A DNA stretch of 22,229 bases from positions 1 through 22,229 of the forward strand of contig DOUP01000116.1 in the NCBI GenBank assembly GCA_003520545.1, in the 5' to 3' direction. The position numbers and the translations under genes were made by a program. This DNA is from Maritimibacter sp. (GTDB taxonomy: Bacteria > Pseudomonadota > Alphaproteobacteria > Rhodobacterales > Rhodobacteraceae). The first letter of the stretch is position 1, and the number at the start of each line of letters is the position of its first letter. The notes below the pieces were generated by a model that did no database searches, was not told where the DNA came from, and saw nothing but the letters and a program-made list of their open reading frames with translations. Shown here in pieces: positions 1 through 6,893 of the stretch.

Positions 1-216
1 AGGCGTCATGTAGTTGTGGGCCAGTATGACGGCGTCCTTCTCGACCTTCAGCGTGTTGATCGCCTTGATATAAGGGGCGGCCCGCACGAAATCGGGCCAC
101 GGGACCACACGGTCCATCGCCTCGTAAATGTCGCGCATCTCTTCGGCCAAAGCCTCGTTCGGTGCGAGGTCATAGACCTCGGCCAGCTCCTGCCGCATGG
201 TCCGGAAATCAAGCAT
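1..216 (-). CDS. nadA: Quinolinate synthase NadA, N-terminal part (cut by window edge)
   Basis: Reading the minus strand from an ATG at 216 gives 72 codons open to the window edge, beginning MLDFRTMRQELAEVYDL and reaching DAVILAHNYMTP. The last segment is the conserved early motif of quinolinate synthase (AVxLAHNYM), the [4Fe-4S] enzyme that condenses iminoaspartate with dihydroxyacetone phosphate to quinolinate in cytosolic NAD synthesis. The start is supported by a GGGGG-rich ribosome binding site five bases upstream. Only the N-terminus is present, so the cluster-binding cysteines cannot be checked. nadB and nadC often follow in this group, but they would lie outside the window. The gene runs in the same direction as the aminotransferase upstream, but a 171-bp gap with a strong hairpin separates them, so it is probably a separate transcription unit. 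Confidence 0.85.
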   Translation of the reverse strand, partial: MLDFRTMRQELAEVYDLAPNEALAEEMRDIYEAMDRVVPWPDFVRAAPYIKAINTLKVEKDAVILAHNYMTP

Positions 217-348
217 GGTTACCCCCTGTGCCTCGGGTCTCGCCTTGGGACATACCGCGCCGTTAAAGCCCCTTGGTCCGTTACATGCAAGGTAAACTGC
301 TGAATTTGCGCGGGATTAGGTCTGTCCTGCTGACCCAAATATGGGGGT

Positions 349-377
349 TCGGGGCCGAAATTCAAGTCCGGCCCCGA
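349..377 (-). terminator. Hairpin between aminotransferase gene and nadA
   Basis: A perfect 9-bp stem (TCGGGGCCG at 349-357, CGGCCCCGA at 369-377) with an 11-base loop begins 11 bases after the aminotransferase stop. An outer imperfect pairing of CCCAAAT (334-340) with ATTTTGGG (377-384) could extend it. There is no clean U-tract on the minus transcript, but TTTT follows the stem on the plus strand. It is the likely end of the minus-strand aminotransferase transcript. Confidence 0.55.
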
Positions 378-387
378 TTTTGGGCGA

Positions 388-1758
388 TTAGCCGAGCACC
401 GATTGGACCGCTTTGGCCATTTTGCCGGCAATCTCTTCGGCTTCCGCTTCGGTCAGGCAGAAGGGCGGTGCGAAGCCCATGATATCACCCTGCGGCATGG
501 CCCGGCCGATGACGCCTTGCTCAAGCAGCGCGGCGGCGAGACCGTAGCCGACCTTGTCCGAGGCGTCGAAGAAGGTGCGGGTCTCACGATCCTTCACGAA
601 TTCCACGGCGCAGAGCATACCTTCGCCCCGGATATCGCCGACATTCGCGTGATCGCCGATGGCGTCTTTCATCGCGGCGTTCAGATGCGCGCCGACCTTG
701 GCCGCGTTGTCGATGAGCTTCAGGTCATCGAGCAGCTTGAGGTTCGCGACCCCGGCGGCGGCCCCAATCGGGTGCGCGGAGTACGTCCAGCCATGGCCGA
801 TGGGTCCGTTCTCGTCGGTCCCTTGTTCCAGCACCTTCCACATCTTGTCCGATACGATCGAACCGGACAGCGGCGCGTAGGCCGAGGTGAGCCCCTTGGC
901 GATGGTGATGAGATCGGGTTTCAGACCGTAATGCTCGGACCCGAACATGGACCCGAGACGACCGAAACCCGTGACCACTTCGTCCGCGACCAGAAGGATA
1001 TCGTGCTTCTCGAGTACCTTCTGGATCGCCTCCCAATACCCGGCCGGCGGCGGCACGATGCCCCCGGTGCCCAGAACCGGTTCACCGATGAAGGCCGCGA
1101 TGGTGTCGGCGCCTTCCTCTTCGATCAGGTTCTCCAACTCGGCGACGCAGTGATCCACGAAATCCGCTTCGGTCATGTTGAAGTCCGGGCGGCGGTAGTA
1201 ATAGGGCGCTTCGGTGTGGATGACTTGGGCGAGCGGCAGGTCGAATTTCTTGTGGAACAACTCAAGCCCGGTGAGCGACCCGGTCATCAGGCCGGAGCCG
1301 TGGTAGCCGCGCCAGCGCGAGATGATCTTCTTCTTCTCGGGGCGGCCCAGGATGTTGTTGTAGTACCAGATCAGCTTGACGTTGGTTTCATTCGCGTCCG
1401 AGCCGGAGAGACCGAAGTAGACCTTGGACATGTGGTCGGGCGCGCGGTCGAGGATCATTTTGGACAGCGTGATCGAGACTTCGGTGCCATGACCCACGTA
1501 AGCGTGGTAATAGGCCAGCTCTTTTGCCTGATCCGCAATGGCTTCCGCGATTTCCTGACGTCCGTAACCGACGTTCACGCAGTAAAGACCTGCGAAGGCA
1601 TCCAGAAGCTCGTTGCCGTCACGGTCGGTGATGTGACTACCCTTGGCGGTCTTGATCACGCGGTTCGGCGCCTCGCCCCGGGCGAATTGGCCCAGGTGGG
1701 TCGAGGGGTGAAAGAAGTTGTCGCGGTCCCACGCGTCGAGTTGATCGTTTTTCAGCAT
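388..1758 (-). CDS. Class III PLP-dependent omega-aminotransferase (Atf-like)
   Basis: This 456-residue fold-type I, class III aminotransferase has the full motif set: SGSDANE (about 118-124), GYHG (151-154), GEP (225-227), ADEVVTGFGR with the PLP-pyridine Asp at 259, and IAKGL with the Schiff-base Lys at 288. Relatives move amino groups from omega-amines such as putrescine, GABA or diaminobutyrate to pyruvate or 2-oxoglutarate. It is last in a regulator-dehydrogenase-aminotransferase order known from roseobacter ectoine clusters, where the partner role would be 2,4-diaminobutyrate to aspartate semialdehyde. That substrate is inferred from context; GABA or putrescine transamination is an equally plausible alternative. 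The start has an AAGGA site about seven bases upstream. An 84-bp gap filled with palindromes separates it from the dehydrogenase gene. Confidence 0.9.
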   Translation of the reverse strand: MLKNDQLDAWDRDNFFHPSTHLGQFARGEAPNRVIKTAKGSHITDRDGNELLDAFAGLYCVNVGYGRQEIAEAIADQAKELAYYHAYVGHGTEVSITLSKMILDRAPDHMSKVYFGLSGSDANETNVKLIWYYNNILGRPEKKKIISRWRGYHGSGLMTGSLTGLELFHKKFDLPLAQVIHTEAPYYYRRPDFNMTEADFVDHCVAELENLIEEEGADTIAAFIGEPVLGTGGIVPPPAGYWEAIQKVLEKHDILLVADEVVTGFGRLGSMFGSEHYGLKPDLITIAKGLTSAYAPLSGSIVSDKMWKVLEQGTDENGPIGHGWTYSAHPIGAAAGVANLKLLDDLKLIDNAAKVGAHLNAAMKDAIGDHANVGDIRGEGMLCAVEFVKDRETRTFFDASDKVGYGLAAALLEQGVIGRAMPQGDIMGFAPPFCLTEAEAEEIAGKMAKAVQSVLG

Positions 1759-1782
1759 TGTTTTTCCTTTTCTGGTTCGGGT

Positions 1783-1841
1783 CGTCCCGCGCGGACGGAG
1801 TTTTCGCGAAAACTCCGGGGCGAAATCATCCCATGATTTCG
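1783..1841 (-). repeat. Three consecutive palindromes in the ssd-atf intercistronic gap
   Basis: The gap between the dehydrogenase stop and the aminotransferase start is almost wholly palindromic. CGAAATCAT (1821-1829) pairs with ATGATTTCG (1833-1841). A perfect 22-bp palindrome spans 1796-1817, centred on TTTTCGCGAAAA. GTCC/GGAC arms enclose CGCGC at about 1784-1796. On the minus transcript the first hairpin begins two bases after the upstream stop codon. No U-tract follows, so mRNA processing or stabilisation, or a REP/BIME-like dispersed element, fits better than a terminator. Confidence 0.6.
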
Positions 1842-1842
1842 G

Positions 1843-3318
1843 TCATGCCCAGTCGCGGCAGACGTATTTGATATCCATGAATTCTTCCATGCCCCGGCGC
1901 GCACCCTCGCGGCCCAGACCGGATTGCTTGGTGCCGCCGAATGGAATCGGTGCGCCGGTGACTTTGGTCCGGTTCACCGCGACCATGCCATACTGCAGCG
2001 CACGGCTGAGACGGTAGATACGGCGTGGGTCCATCGAATGGACGTAGGCGACGAGGCCGTATTCGGTGTCGTTGGCACGTTTGACCACTTCCTGTTCGGT
2101 GTCGAACGGCGTGATCGCGGCGACGGGGCCGAAAGTTTCTTCCTTCATGATCGCGGCGTCGTCCGGAACGTCCGCGAGAACCGTGGGCGCATAGAAGAGC
2201 TCCCCGTGCTCCAGAACCTTGCCGCCAGTCAGAACCTTGGCGCCCTTCTCGACCGCGTCCGCGACATGCTCTTTTTGCTTCGCCACCGCACGGGCGTTCA
2301 TAAGCGGTCCGATGTCGGGATCGTCCATGCCTTTGCCCACGGTAAGCGCCTCGGTCGCCTTGGTGAATTTCTCGCAGAAGTCCTCATAGACCGCCCGCTC
2401 CACGTAAATGCGGTTCGCGCCAAGGCAATCCTGACCGGAGGTCGCCCATTTGGCTTTCATGGTTTCCTCGACCGCCTCGTCGAGATCGCAGCCTTTGAAC
2501 ACGATGACAGGCGCATGGCCGCCAAGTTCGAGCACCAGTTTCTTCACCGTGTCGGCGGACTGTCGATAGAGAAGTCGGCCGACTTCGGTCGAGCCGGTGA
2601 AGGAGAGCGCGCGGACGCGGCTGTCGGCGGTCCAAGGCTCCACGATTGTGGGCGCGTCTCCGGTCACGACGTTGAACACGCCCGCGGGGAGACCGGCGCG
2701 TTCCGCCAGTTCCGCCAGAGCGAGCGCCGAGAACGGGGTTTCGTGGCTTGGGTGGGCCACGATGGTGCAACCGGCGGCGAGCGCAGCCGCGGCTTTGCGG
2801 GTGAGCATCGCGGAGGGGAAGTTCCACGGCGTGATGAGCGCGACGACACCGACCGGTTCCAGCCAAAGCTCGACTTCCGCGTCGTGCAGATGCGACGTGA
2901 CGCCTTCGATGTTCGGGCGCTTGGCTTCTTCGGCATAAAATTCGACGAAGGAGGCGGCGTAGTCGATTTCACCGCGGGCTTCCGAGATCGGCTTGCCCTG
3001 CTCCAGCACCATCATCTTGGCCAGGTCTTCCTTGTGCTCCAGCATCAGGTCGAACCAACGGCGCAGGATCGCGGCGCGTTCCTGGGGAAGCATGTAGGAC
3101 CAATCGACGAAGGCGTCCTGTGCCGCATCGACCGCTTTGCGGCTGTCCTCGGCGGTCAGCTTGGCCACTTCGCCAAGCAAGGCACCGCTCGCCGGGTCGG
3201 TCACGTTGAACGTCGCCCCGTCCGAGGCCGCACACCACTTGCCGTTCACATAGGCAAAGCTGCGCAGCAGGCGGGGGTCGGCAATGTCCACCTTGGTCGG
3301 AATGGTCGTGTCGAGCAT
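1843..3318 (-). CDS. NAD(P)-dependent semialdehyde dehydrogenase (Ssd/GabD-like)
   Basis: This aldehyde dehydrogenase of 491 residues has the family's core motifs: TPWNFP with the oxyanion Asn at 166, LELGG with the general-base Glu at 264, and GQDC with the nucleophile Cys at 298. It would oxidise a short dicarboxylic semialdehyde, succinate semialdehyde or, in an ectoine pathway, aspartate semialdehyde to aspartate. The start at 3318 is preferred over an in-frame ATG at 3339 because AGGAGAG lies six bases upstream of it. One oddity is AHPSHETP at about 188-195, where most relatives read KPxExTP; the Lys that contacts the cofactor ribose is replaced by His. It is the middle gene of the minus block, 101 bp after the AsnC-type regulator. 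Family assignment is firm, substrate is inferred. Confidence 0.9.
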   Translation of the reverse strand: MLDTTIPTKVDIADPRLLRSFAYVNGKWCAASDGATFNVTDPASGALLGEVAKLTAEDSRKAVDAAQDAFVDWSYMLPQERAAILRRWFDLMLEHKEDLAKMMVLEQGKPISEARGEIDYAASFVEFYAEEAKRPNIEGVTSHLHDAEVELWLEPVGVVALITPWNFPSAMLTRKAAAALAAGCTIVAHPSHETPFSALALAELAERAGLPAGVFNVVTGDAPTIVEPWTADSRVRALSFTGSTEVGRLLYRQSADTVKKLVLELGGHAPVIVFKGCDLDEAVEETMKAKWATSGQDCLGANRIYVERAVYEDFCEKFTKATEALTVGKGMDDPDIGPLMNARAVAKQKEHVADAVEKGAKVLTGGKVLEHGELFYAPTVLADVPDDAAIMKEETFGPVAAITPFDTEQEVVKRANDTEYGLVAYVHSMDPRRIYRLSRALQYGMVAVNRTKVTGAPIPFGGTKQSGLGREGARRGMEEFMDIKYVCRDWA

Positions 3319-3341
3319 ATCGGTCTCTCCTGTTCGCATGA

Positions 3342-3383
3342 GCCCATTTTGCGCAGGGACGAGAGAGGGAGAGGCCCATTTTG
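3342..3383 (-). promoter_or_regulatory. Repeated GCCCATTTTG boxes upstream of the dehydrogenase gene
   Basis: The 10-mer GCCCATTTTG occurs at 3342-3351 and again at 3374-3383, exactly 32 bp apart (about three helical turns), in the short gap between the regulator and dehydrogenase genes. A small TCTCT/AGAGA hairpin follows at 3385-3397. Lrp/AsnC octamers often bind phased AT-rich sites, so this could be an operator for the adjacent regulator. That role is inference from spacing only. Confidence 0.3.
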
Positions 3384-3419
3384 GTCTCTTGAAGAGATTT
3401 TTTCAGCGATTTCGGCGCG

Positions 3420-3911
3420 TCAGGAAGAGGAATCCTCTCCTGCGATCAATCCGAGCGGCGGAGCGCCCGGACCCTTGACCGGCTTGGTGACGATATAGGT
3501 GAAATACCGTCCCACCCCGATCCGGGCATCGAGCATCGCGTCCATCAGCCGCTGGTAGGCGTCGATGTCCGGTGCGACGACCTGGCAAAGGTAATCGAAC
3601 CCGCCGCCCAGCGCCCAACAGGCAGTCACCTCGTCGTAGCGCCCGACGGCGTCCTCGAAGATCCGGAACGTGGCCGAGGTATGGTCGACCAATTCCACGG
3701 CGACGAACACCGTGACCGAAGGGCCGATCTTCTTCAGATCGAACCGCGCACCGTAACCCGTGATGACGCCCGCTTTCTCCAACCGCTTGAGCCGGTTCCA
3801 ACAGGGCGTTGGCGACAGCCCGACGGCTTCGGCCAGCGCCGCTTTGGTAATCCGCCCGTCACGGGCAAGAACGGACAGGATCGAAAGGTCGGTGGCGTCA
3901 AGCGGCGTCAT
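3420..3911 (-). CDS. Lrp/AsnC family transcriptional regulator (DoeX/AsnC-like)
   Basis: The 163-residue protein has an N-terminal winged helix-turn-helix (about 5-55; ITKAALAEAVGLSPTPCWNRL is the recognition region, followed by KRLEKAGVI) and a C-terminal RAM effector-binding domain (about 65-145), the standard Lrp/AsnC layout. The ATG at 3911 was chosen over an upstream in-frame TTG at 3917; AGAAG six bases upstream is a weak but plausible ribosome site. It diverges from the EutD-like gene and precedes the semialdehyde dehydrogenase and aminotransferase. From memory, ectoine degradation clusters of Halomonas and Ruegeria encode such a regulator (DoeX/AsnC) in this position. It probably controls the flanking genes and responds to an amino-acid-like intermediate such as a diaminobutyrate derivative, though the ligand cannot be read from sequence. 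Confidence 0.88.
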   Translation of the reverse strand: MTPLDATDLSILSVLARDGRITKAALAEAVGLSPTPCWNRLKRLEKAGVITGYGARFDLKKIGPSVTVFVAVELVDHTSATFRIFEDAVGRYDEVTACWALGGGFDYLCQVVAPDIDAYQRLMDAMLDARIGVGRYFTYIVTKPVKGPGAPPLGLIAGEDSSS

Positions 3912-4028
3912 ATCCAACTTCTAGGGCGCTGCGCCACCGGGGGGAAGCCCGTTCGCAAAAGACATTGAAGTCGCGCGACTTTCCCGCCACCGTGGCACGG
4001 ATATCCACTTTCACCCCACAGGTTGCCC
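3912..4028. promoter_or_regulatory. Divergent control region with a 14-bp palindrome
   Basis: The 117-bp gap between the AsnC-like regulator and the EutD-like gene must hold both promoters. It contains a perfect palindrome, AAGTCGCGCGACTT (3968-3981), near its midpoint, and GGCGC-T-GCGCC at 3925-3935 close to the regulator start. The central palindrome is a good candidate operator for the adjacent regulator. No convincing -35/-10 pair was identified by eye. Confidence 0.4.
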
Positions 4029-5213
4029 ATGCCCCTCAAGAATGCGCATTTCACCAAAGCCGAATTTGACCGCCGTATCGCCCTGACCCGCGAGTCCATG
4101 GTCGAAGCGGGGATCGACGTTTTGTTCCTGACGAACCCGTCGAACATGAACTACCTCACCGGATATGACGGTTGGTCGTTTTACGTCCACCAAGGGGTTA
4201 TCGTACCGCTCGAAGGCAATCCGATCTGGTGGGGCCGGATGCAGGATGCCAACGGCGCGAAACGCACGGTCTGGATGGAAGAAGAGGACATCATCTTCTA
4301 CGCCGACCGCTATATCCAGGCGCCCGACATTCACCCGATGGAGGACCTGGCAAGCCACCTGCGGATCATGGGCTATGGCGACAAGCGCATCGCGGTGGAG
4401 ATGGAGACCTATTTCTTCACCGCGCGCGCCTTTGCCGTTCTGGCGGTGGGTCTGCCCGAAGCCGAGTTCATAGACGCCTCGACGCTGGTGAACTGGGTGC
4501 GGGTGCGCAAGTCCGACGAAGAGCTGGCCTTCATGCGCCGTGCCGCACGGATTTCCGAATTGGTGATCGACCGGGCGATGGAAATCGCAGAGCCGGGGAT
4601 GCTAAAACACAACCTTGTCGGCGAATTGTTCAAAACCTCGGTGCACGGCGAGGACGACAGTTGGGGCGACTATCCGGCCATCGTGCCGCTCCTGCCCTCT
4701 GGCGAGGACGCGAGTGCGCCGCATCTGACATGGAACGGGGAAGCGCTGAAGAAGGGCGAAGCGACCTTCATTGAGCAATCCGGCTGTTACCGCCGCTATC
4801 ACGCGCCGCTCAGCCGCACGATTTTCTTCGGCAAGCCGCCTAAATTCATGCTCGATGCCTCGGAGGCGCTGACCGAGGGGTTGAACCAGGGGATCGAAGT
4901 CGCGCGGGCCGGCAACCGGGCCTGTGACATTGCCCGCGCCCTGGACGTCGAATTGCTGAAGGTCGGGATCGAGCGACCGAACCGGGCGGGCTATGCCGTG
5001 GGCCTGTCCTACCCTCCGGATTGGGGCGAACACACTGTGTCGATCCGGGCCTTCGACGAGACGGTTCTGGAACCGGGAATGACCTTCCACTTCATGCCGG
5101 GGCTCTGGATGGACGACTGGGGGCTGGAGACGACCGAAACGATCCTCATCACCGAGGACGGACCGGCGCAGACGCTCTGCAACGTGGAGCGCAAACTGTT
5201 CGTCAAGGACTGA
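4029..5213 (+). CDS. eutD: Ectoine hydrolase EutD/DoeA-like, M24 peptidase fold
   Basis: The 394-residue protein has the creatinase/aminopeptidase P two-domain layout. An N-terminal domain (about 1-160) includes NMNYLTGYDGWSFYVHQG and WWGRMQDANGA, followed by a C-terminal pita-bread domain. The usual M24 metal ligands are missing: where metallopeptidases read D-x-G...D-x-T-R, this reads FIEQSGCYRRYHAPLSRT. That pattern is what I recall for EutD, which opens the ectoine ring without metal through a Glu nucleophile (about residue 255 in Ruegeria; Glu249 here is the likely equivalent). The product would be N-acetyl-2,4-diaminobutyrate. The ATG at 4029 is preferred over a TTG at 4023; its ribosome site is weak. 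The usual partner deacetylase EutE is not adjacent. The 3' end overlaps rhaK, on the other strand, by 11 bases. Confidence 0.8.
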   Translation: MPLKNAHFTKAEFDRRIALTRESMVEAGIDVLFLTNPSNMNYLTGYDGWSFYVHQGVIVPLEGNPIWWGRMQDANGAKRTVWMEEEDIIFYADRYIQAPDIHPMEDLASHLRIMGYGDKRIAVEMETYFFTARAFAVLAVGLPEAEFIDASTLVNWVRVRKSDEELAFMRRAARISELVIDRAMEIAEPGMLKHNLVGELFKTSVHGEDDSWGDYPAIVPLLPSGEDASAPHLTWNGEALKKGEATFIEQSGCYRRYHAPLSRTIFFGKPPKFMLDASEALTEGLNQGIEVARAGNRACDIARALDVELLKVGIERPNRAGYAVGLSYPPDWGEHTVSIRAFDETVLEPGMTFHFMPGLWMDDWGLETTETILITEDGPAQTLCNVERKLFVKD

Positions 5214-6579
5214 CGGAGAGCCGTCCGGGCGCCGACACCTCCGCGCGCCAATCGGCAGCGTAGCCCTGAAGGTGCCTGTGGTCGCGGGCCGAGCCGACCG
5301 GCACCGTTGGTGCGGGTTCGGCCTGGCTGTCAGCCAACAGCGAGGCGCCGACGCTTGTTCCCGTCGCCGAATGCGACAGGTGGACCGGGCGACCCAAAGC
5401 TGCCTTGAGCATCGAGACGAAATGGTTGTTGCGCGCGAAGGGGCCTTCGACAAGGGTTGGCCCCCGACCTCCGATCATCGACAGGCATTCGGCGGTCATG
5501 AGGGCGAGATACCATGACAGGGCCACGTTCTTTTCGCCGGGCGACATGTCGGACGTGCTCCAGCCGCCAGAACGACCGGGAAAGGGTCCGGACCCGGTTT
5601 CTATCGCGGGCAAGAGGTAGAGCCGCTCGCGCAGGACACGTTCCGCATCGGTCGTGGTGGCATCGGCTGTTTCACCCCTCAACAACTCGAACTCGCGTCC
5701 CCCCATGAAACGGGCGCTGGGGGTGGGATCACCAAGACCGTTTACATTGACGAGCGCGTCGCGCGCGGGATCGAGGGTAACGGCCGCGCCACCAATGGCC
5801 ATCGAGATGACCCATGTTCCCGTCGAGACCACCGAAAAGGGGCCGCGCATCTGGCGCAGGTGCGGCAGCAGCGACGCGTTGGAATCGTGGATGCCCGACA
5901 TGACGGGTGTCTCGGGCGCCAGCCCTGTTGCCCGGACAACGGCGGGCAAGAGCGTGCCGGCCACGTCCCCCGCCAATGCGAGGGGGGCCATCTTGTCGGT
6001 AAGGCCCAGCGCCGCGACCAGCGACGAGAAACACGCCTCGCGCGGGTTCCAAAGGTCTGTATGGCAGCCGAGCGAGGTCAATTCGGTCGCATAGTGCCCG
6101 GTCAGACGACCGGACCAATACTGCGGATAGCTGACGACCTCTGCTACCCGATCGCGCAGTCCCGCCTGGGTTTCCAGCATCCAGTGAATTTGCGCGCCAG
6201 CGTTCAGCCCCATTGGCAAGCGAGGCGAACCGGTCTCGGCGAAGTCCGGACGCAGGCTGTCGTAGTCAGTCGCCAAACTGTCCGGGCCGGTATGCTCATA
6301 ATCCATCACGGGCGTGGCGAGGTCGCCGCGCGCGTCGAGCAGCGCGAATGTCGCGCCATGGGTCGTCACGCTTATCCTGTCGATCCCATGCTCTGCCTGC
6401 ATCTGCTTGAGACTGGCGAGAAAGAACGCCCATATCCCCTCGACATCGAAATGCGGATAGGGCGGTGCCGGGCGCACGCGATTGGGACGCGTCACCACGG
6501 CGATCTCGCTCATGGTGTCCGTGTCGACCAGCGCCACCTTGGCGTTGGTCTTGCCTATGTCGAGAACCGCGACCCGCAT
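5203..6579 (-). CDS. rhaK: L-rhamnulokinase RhaK, FGGY family
   Basis: The 458-residue FGGY carbohydrate kinase has the first phosphate-binding motif DIGKTNAK (7-14), GCHTDLW (171-177), the catalytic-base motif GIHDSNAS with Asp232, and the ATP-site STGTW (252-256). In this locus it should phosphorylate L-rhamnulose to L-rhamnulose 1-phosphate. It is the rhizobial-type kinase rather than the enteric RhaB. From memory, RhaK of Rhizobium leguminosarum is also needed for transport activity of the cognate ABC system. The start at 6579 is set by the TGATG overlap with the mutarotase stop, which implies translational coupling. It is last in the minus-strand operon, and its stop lies inside the last codons of the convergent EutD-like gene, leaving no room for a dedicated terminator. 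Confidence 0.88.
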   Translation of the reverse strand: MRVAVLDIGKTNAKVALVDTDTMSEIAVVTRPNRVRPAPPYPHFDVEGIWAFFLASLKQMQAEHGIDRISVTTHGATFALLDARGDLATPVMDYEHTGPDSLATDYDSLRPDFAETGSPRLPMGLNAGAQIHWMLETQAGLRDRVAEVVSYPQYWSGRLTGHYATELTSLGCHTDLWNPREACFSSLVAALGLTDKMAPLALAGDVAGTLLPAVVRATGLAPETPVMSGIHDSNASLLPHLRQMRGPFSVVSTGTWVISMAIGGAAVTLDPARDALVNVNGLGDPTPSARFMGGREFELLRGETADATTTDAERVLRERLYLLPAIETGSGPFPGRSGGWSTSDMSPGEKNVALSWYLALMTAECLSMIGGRGPTLVEGPFARNNHFVSMLKAALGRPVHLSHSATGTSVGASLLADSQAEPAPTVPVGSARDHRHLQGYAADWRAEVSAPGRLSVSP

Positions 6580-6893
6580 CAGGGCATATGAAACATGGGG
6601 GTGAGCGATTTGGCGACCGGTTCGTTGTCCGGCCGTGTCTCCATCACGTCCGCCATATGGGCCCACCAACGCTGCATGATTTCGGTCGCGGGCAGATCAT
6701 CCATCTTGTGATCTTCCGTGCGCCAGAGCACGCCGAACAGGATGTTCGTCTCCTCGTCCAGATGGATGGAGTAATCCGACACACCCGCCCCGTGCAGCAG
6801 GTCGACCAACTCGGGCCAGATCTCGTCATGCCGTTTCTTGTATTCTGCGGCCATGCCGGGATTGAGCTGCATCTTGAAAGCGTGCTTCTCCAT
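6579..6893 (-). CDS. rhaM: L-rhamnose mutarotase RhaM (RhaU)
   Basis: This 104-residue protein matches the usual length of the RhaM/YiiL family, a small dimeric ferredoxin-like alpha/beta fold. Visible family residues are His22 in KKRHDEIWPEL, Tyr41 in DYSIHLDEETN, and the RWWAHMADVM segment near 75-84. It interconverts alpha- and beta-L-rhamnose so that the isomerase receives the right anomer. The start at 6893 is chosen because its ATG overlaps the TAA of the preceding permease gene (TAATG) and the family begins MxKxAFKMxL. It is translationally coupled on both sides. The equivalent gene is called rhaU in rhizobia. Confidence 0.92.
   Translation of the reverse strand: MEKHAFKMQLNPGMAAEYKKRHDEIWPELVDLLHGAGVSDYSIHLDEETNILFGVLWRTEDHKMDDLPATEIMQRWWAHMADVMETRPDNEPVAKSLTPMFHMP

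Noticed and set aside
403..1836. Long plus-strand open frame opposite the aminotransferase gene
   Set aside because: It is antisense to a gene with complete catalytic motifs, has no ribosome site or recognisable domain, and is typical of GC-rich shadow frames.
1924..3498. 524-codon plus-strand frame opposite the dehydrogenase gene
   Set aside because: Starts with TTG, rich in Arg, Gly and His without any domain, and runs opposite a clear aldehyde dehydrogenase.
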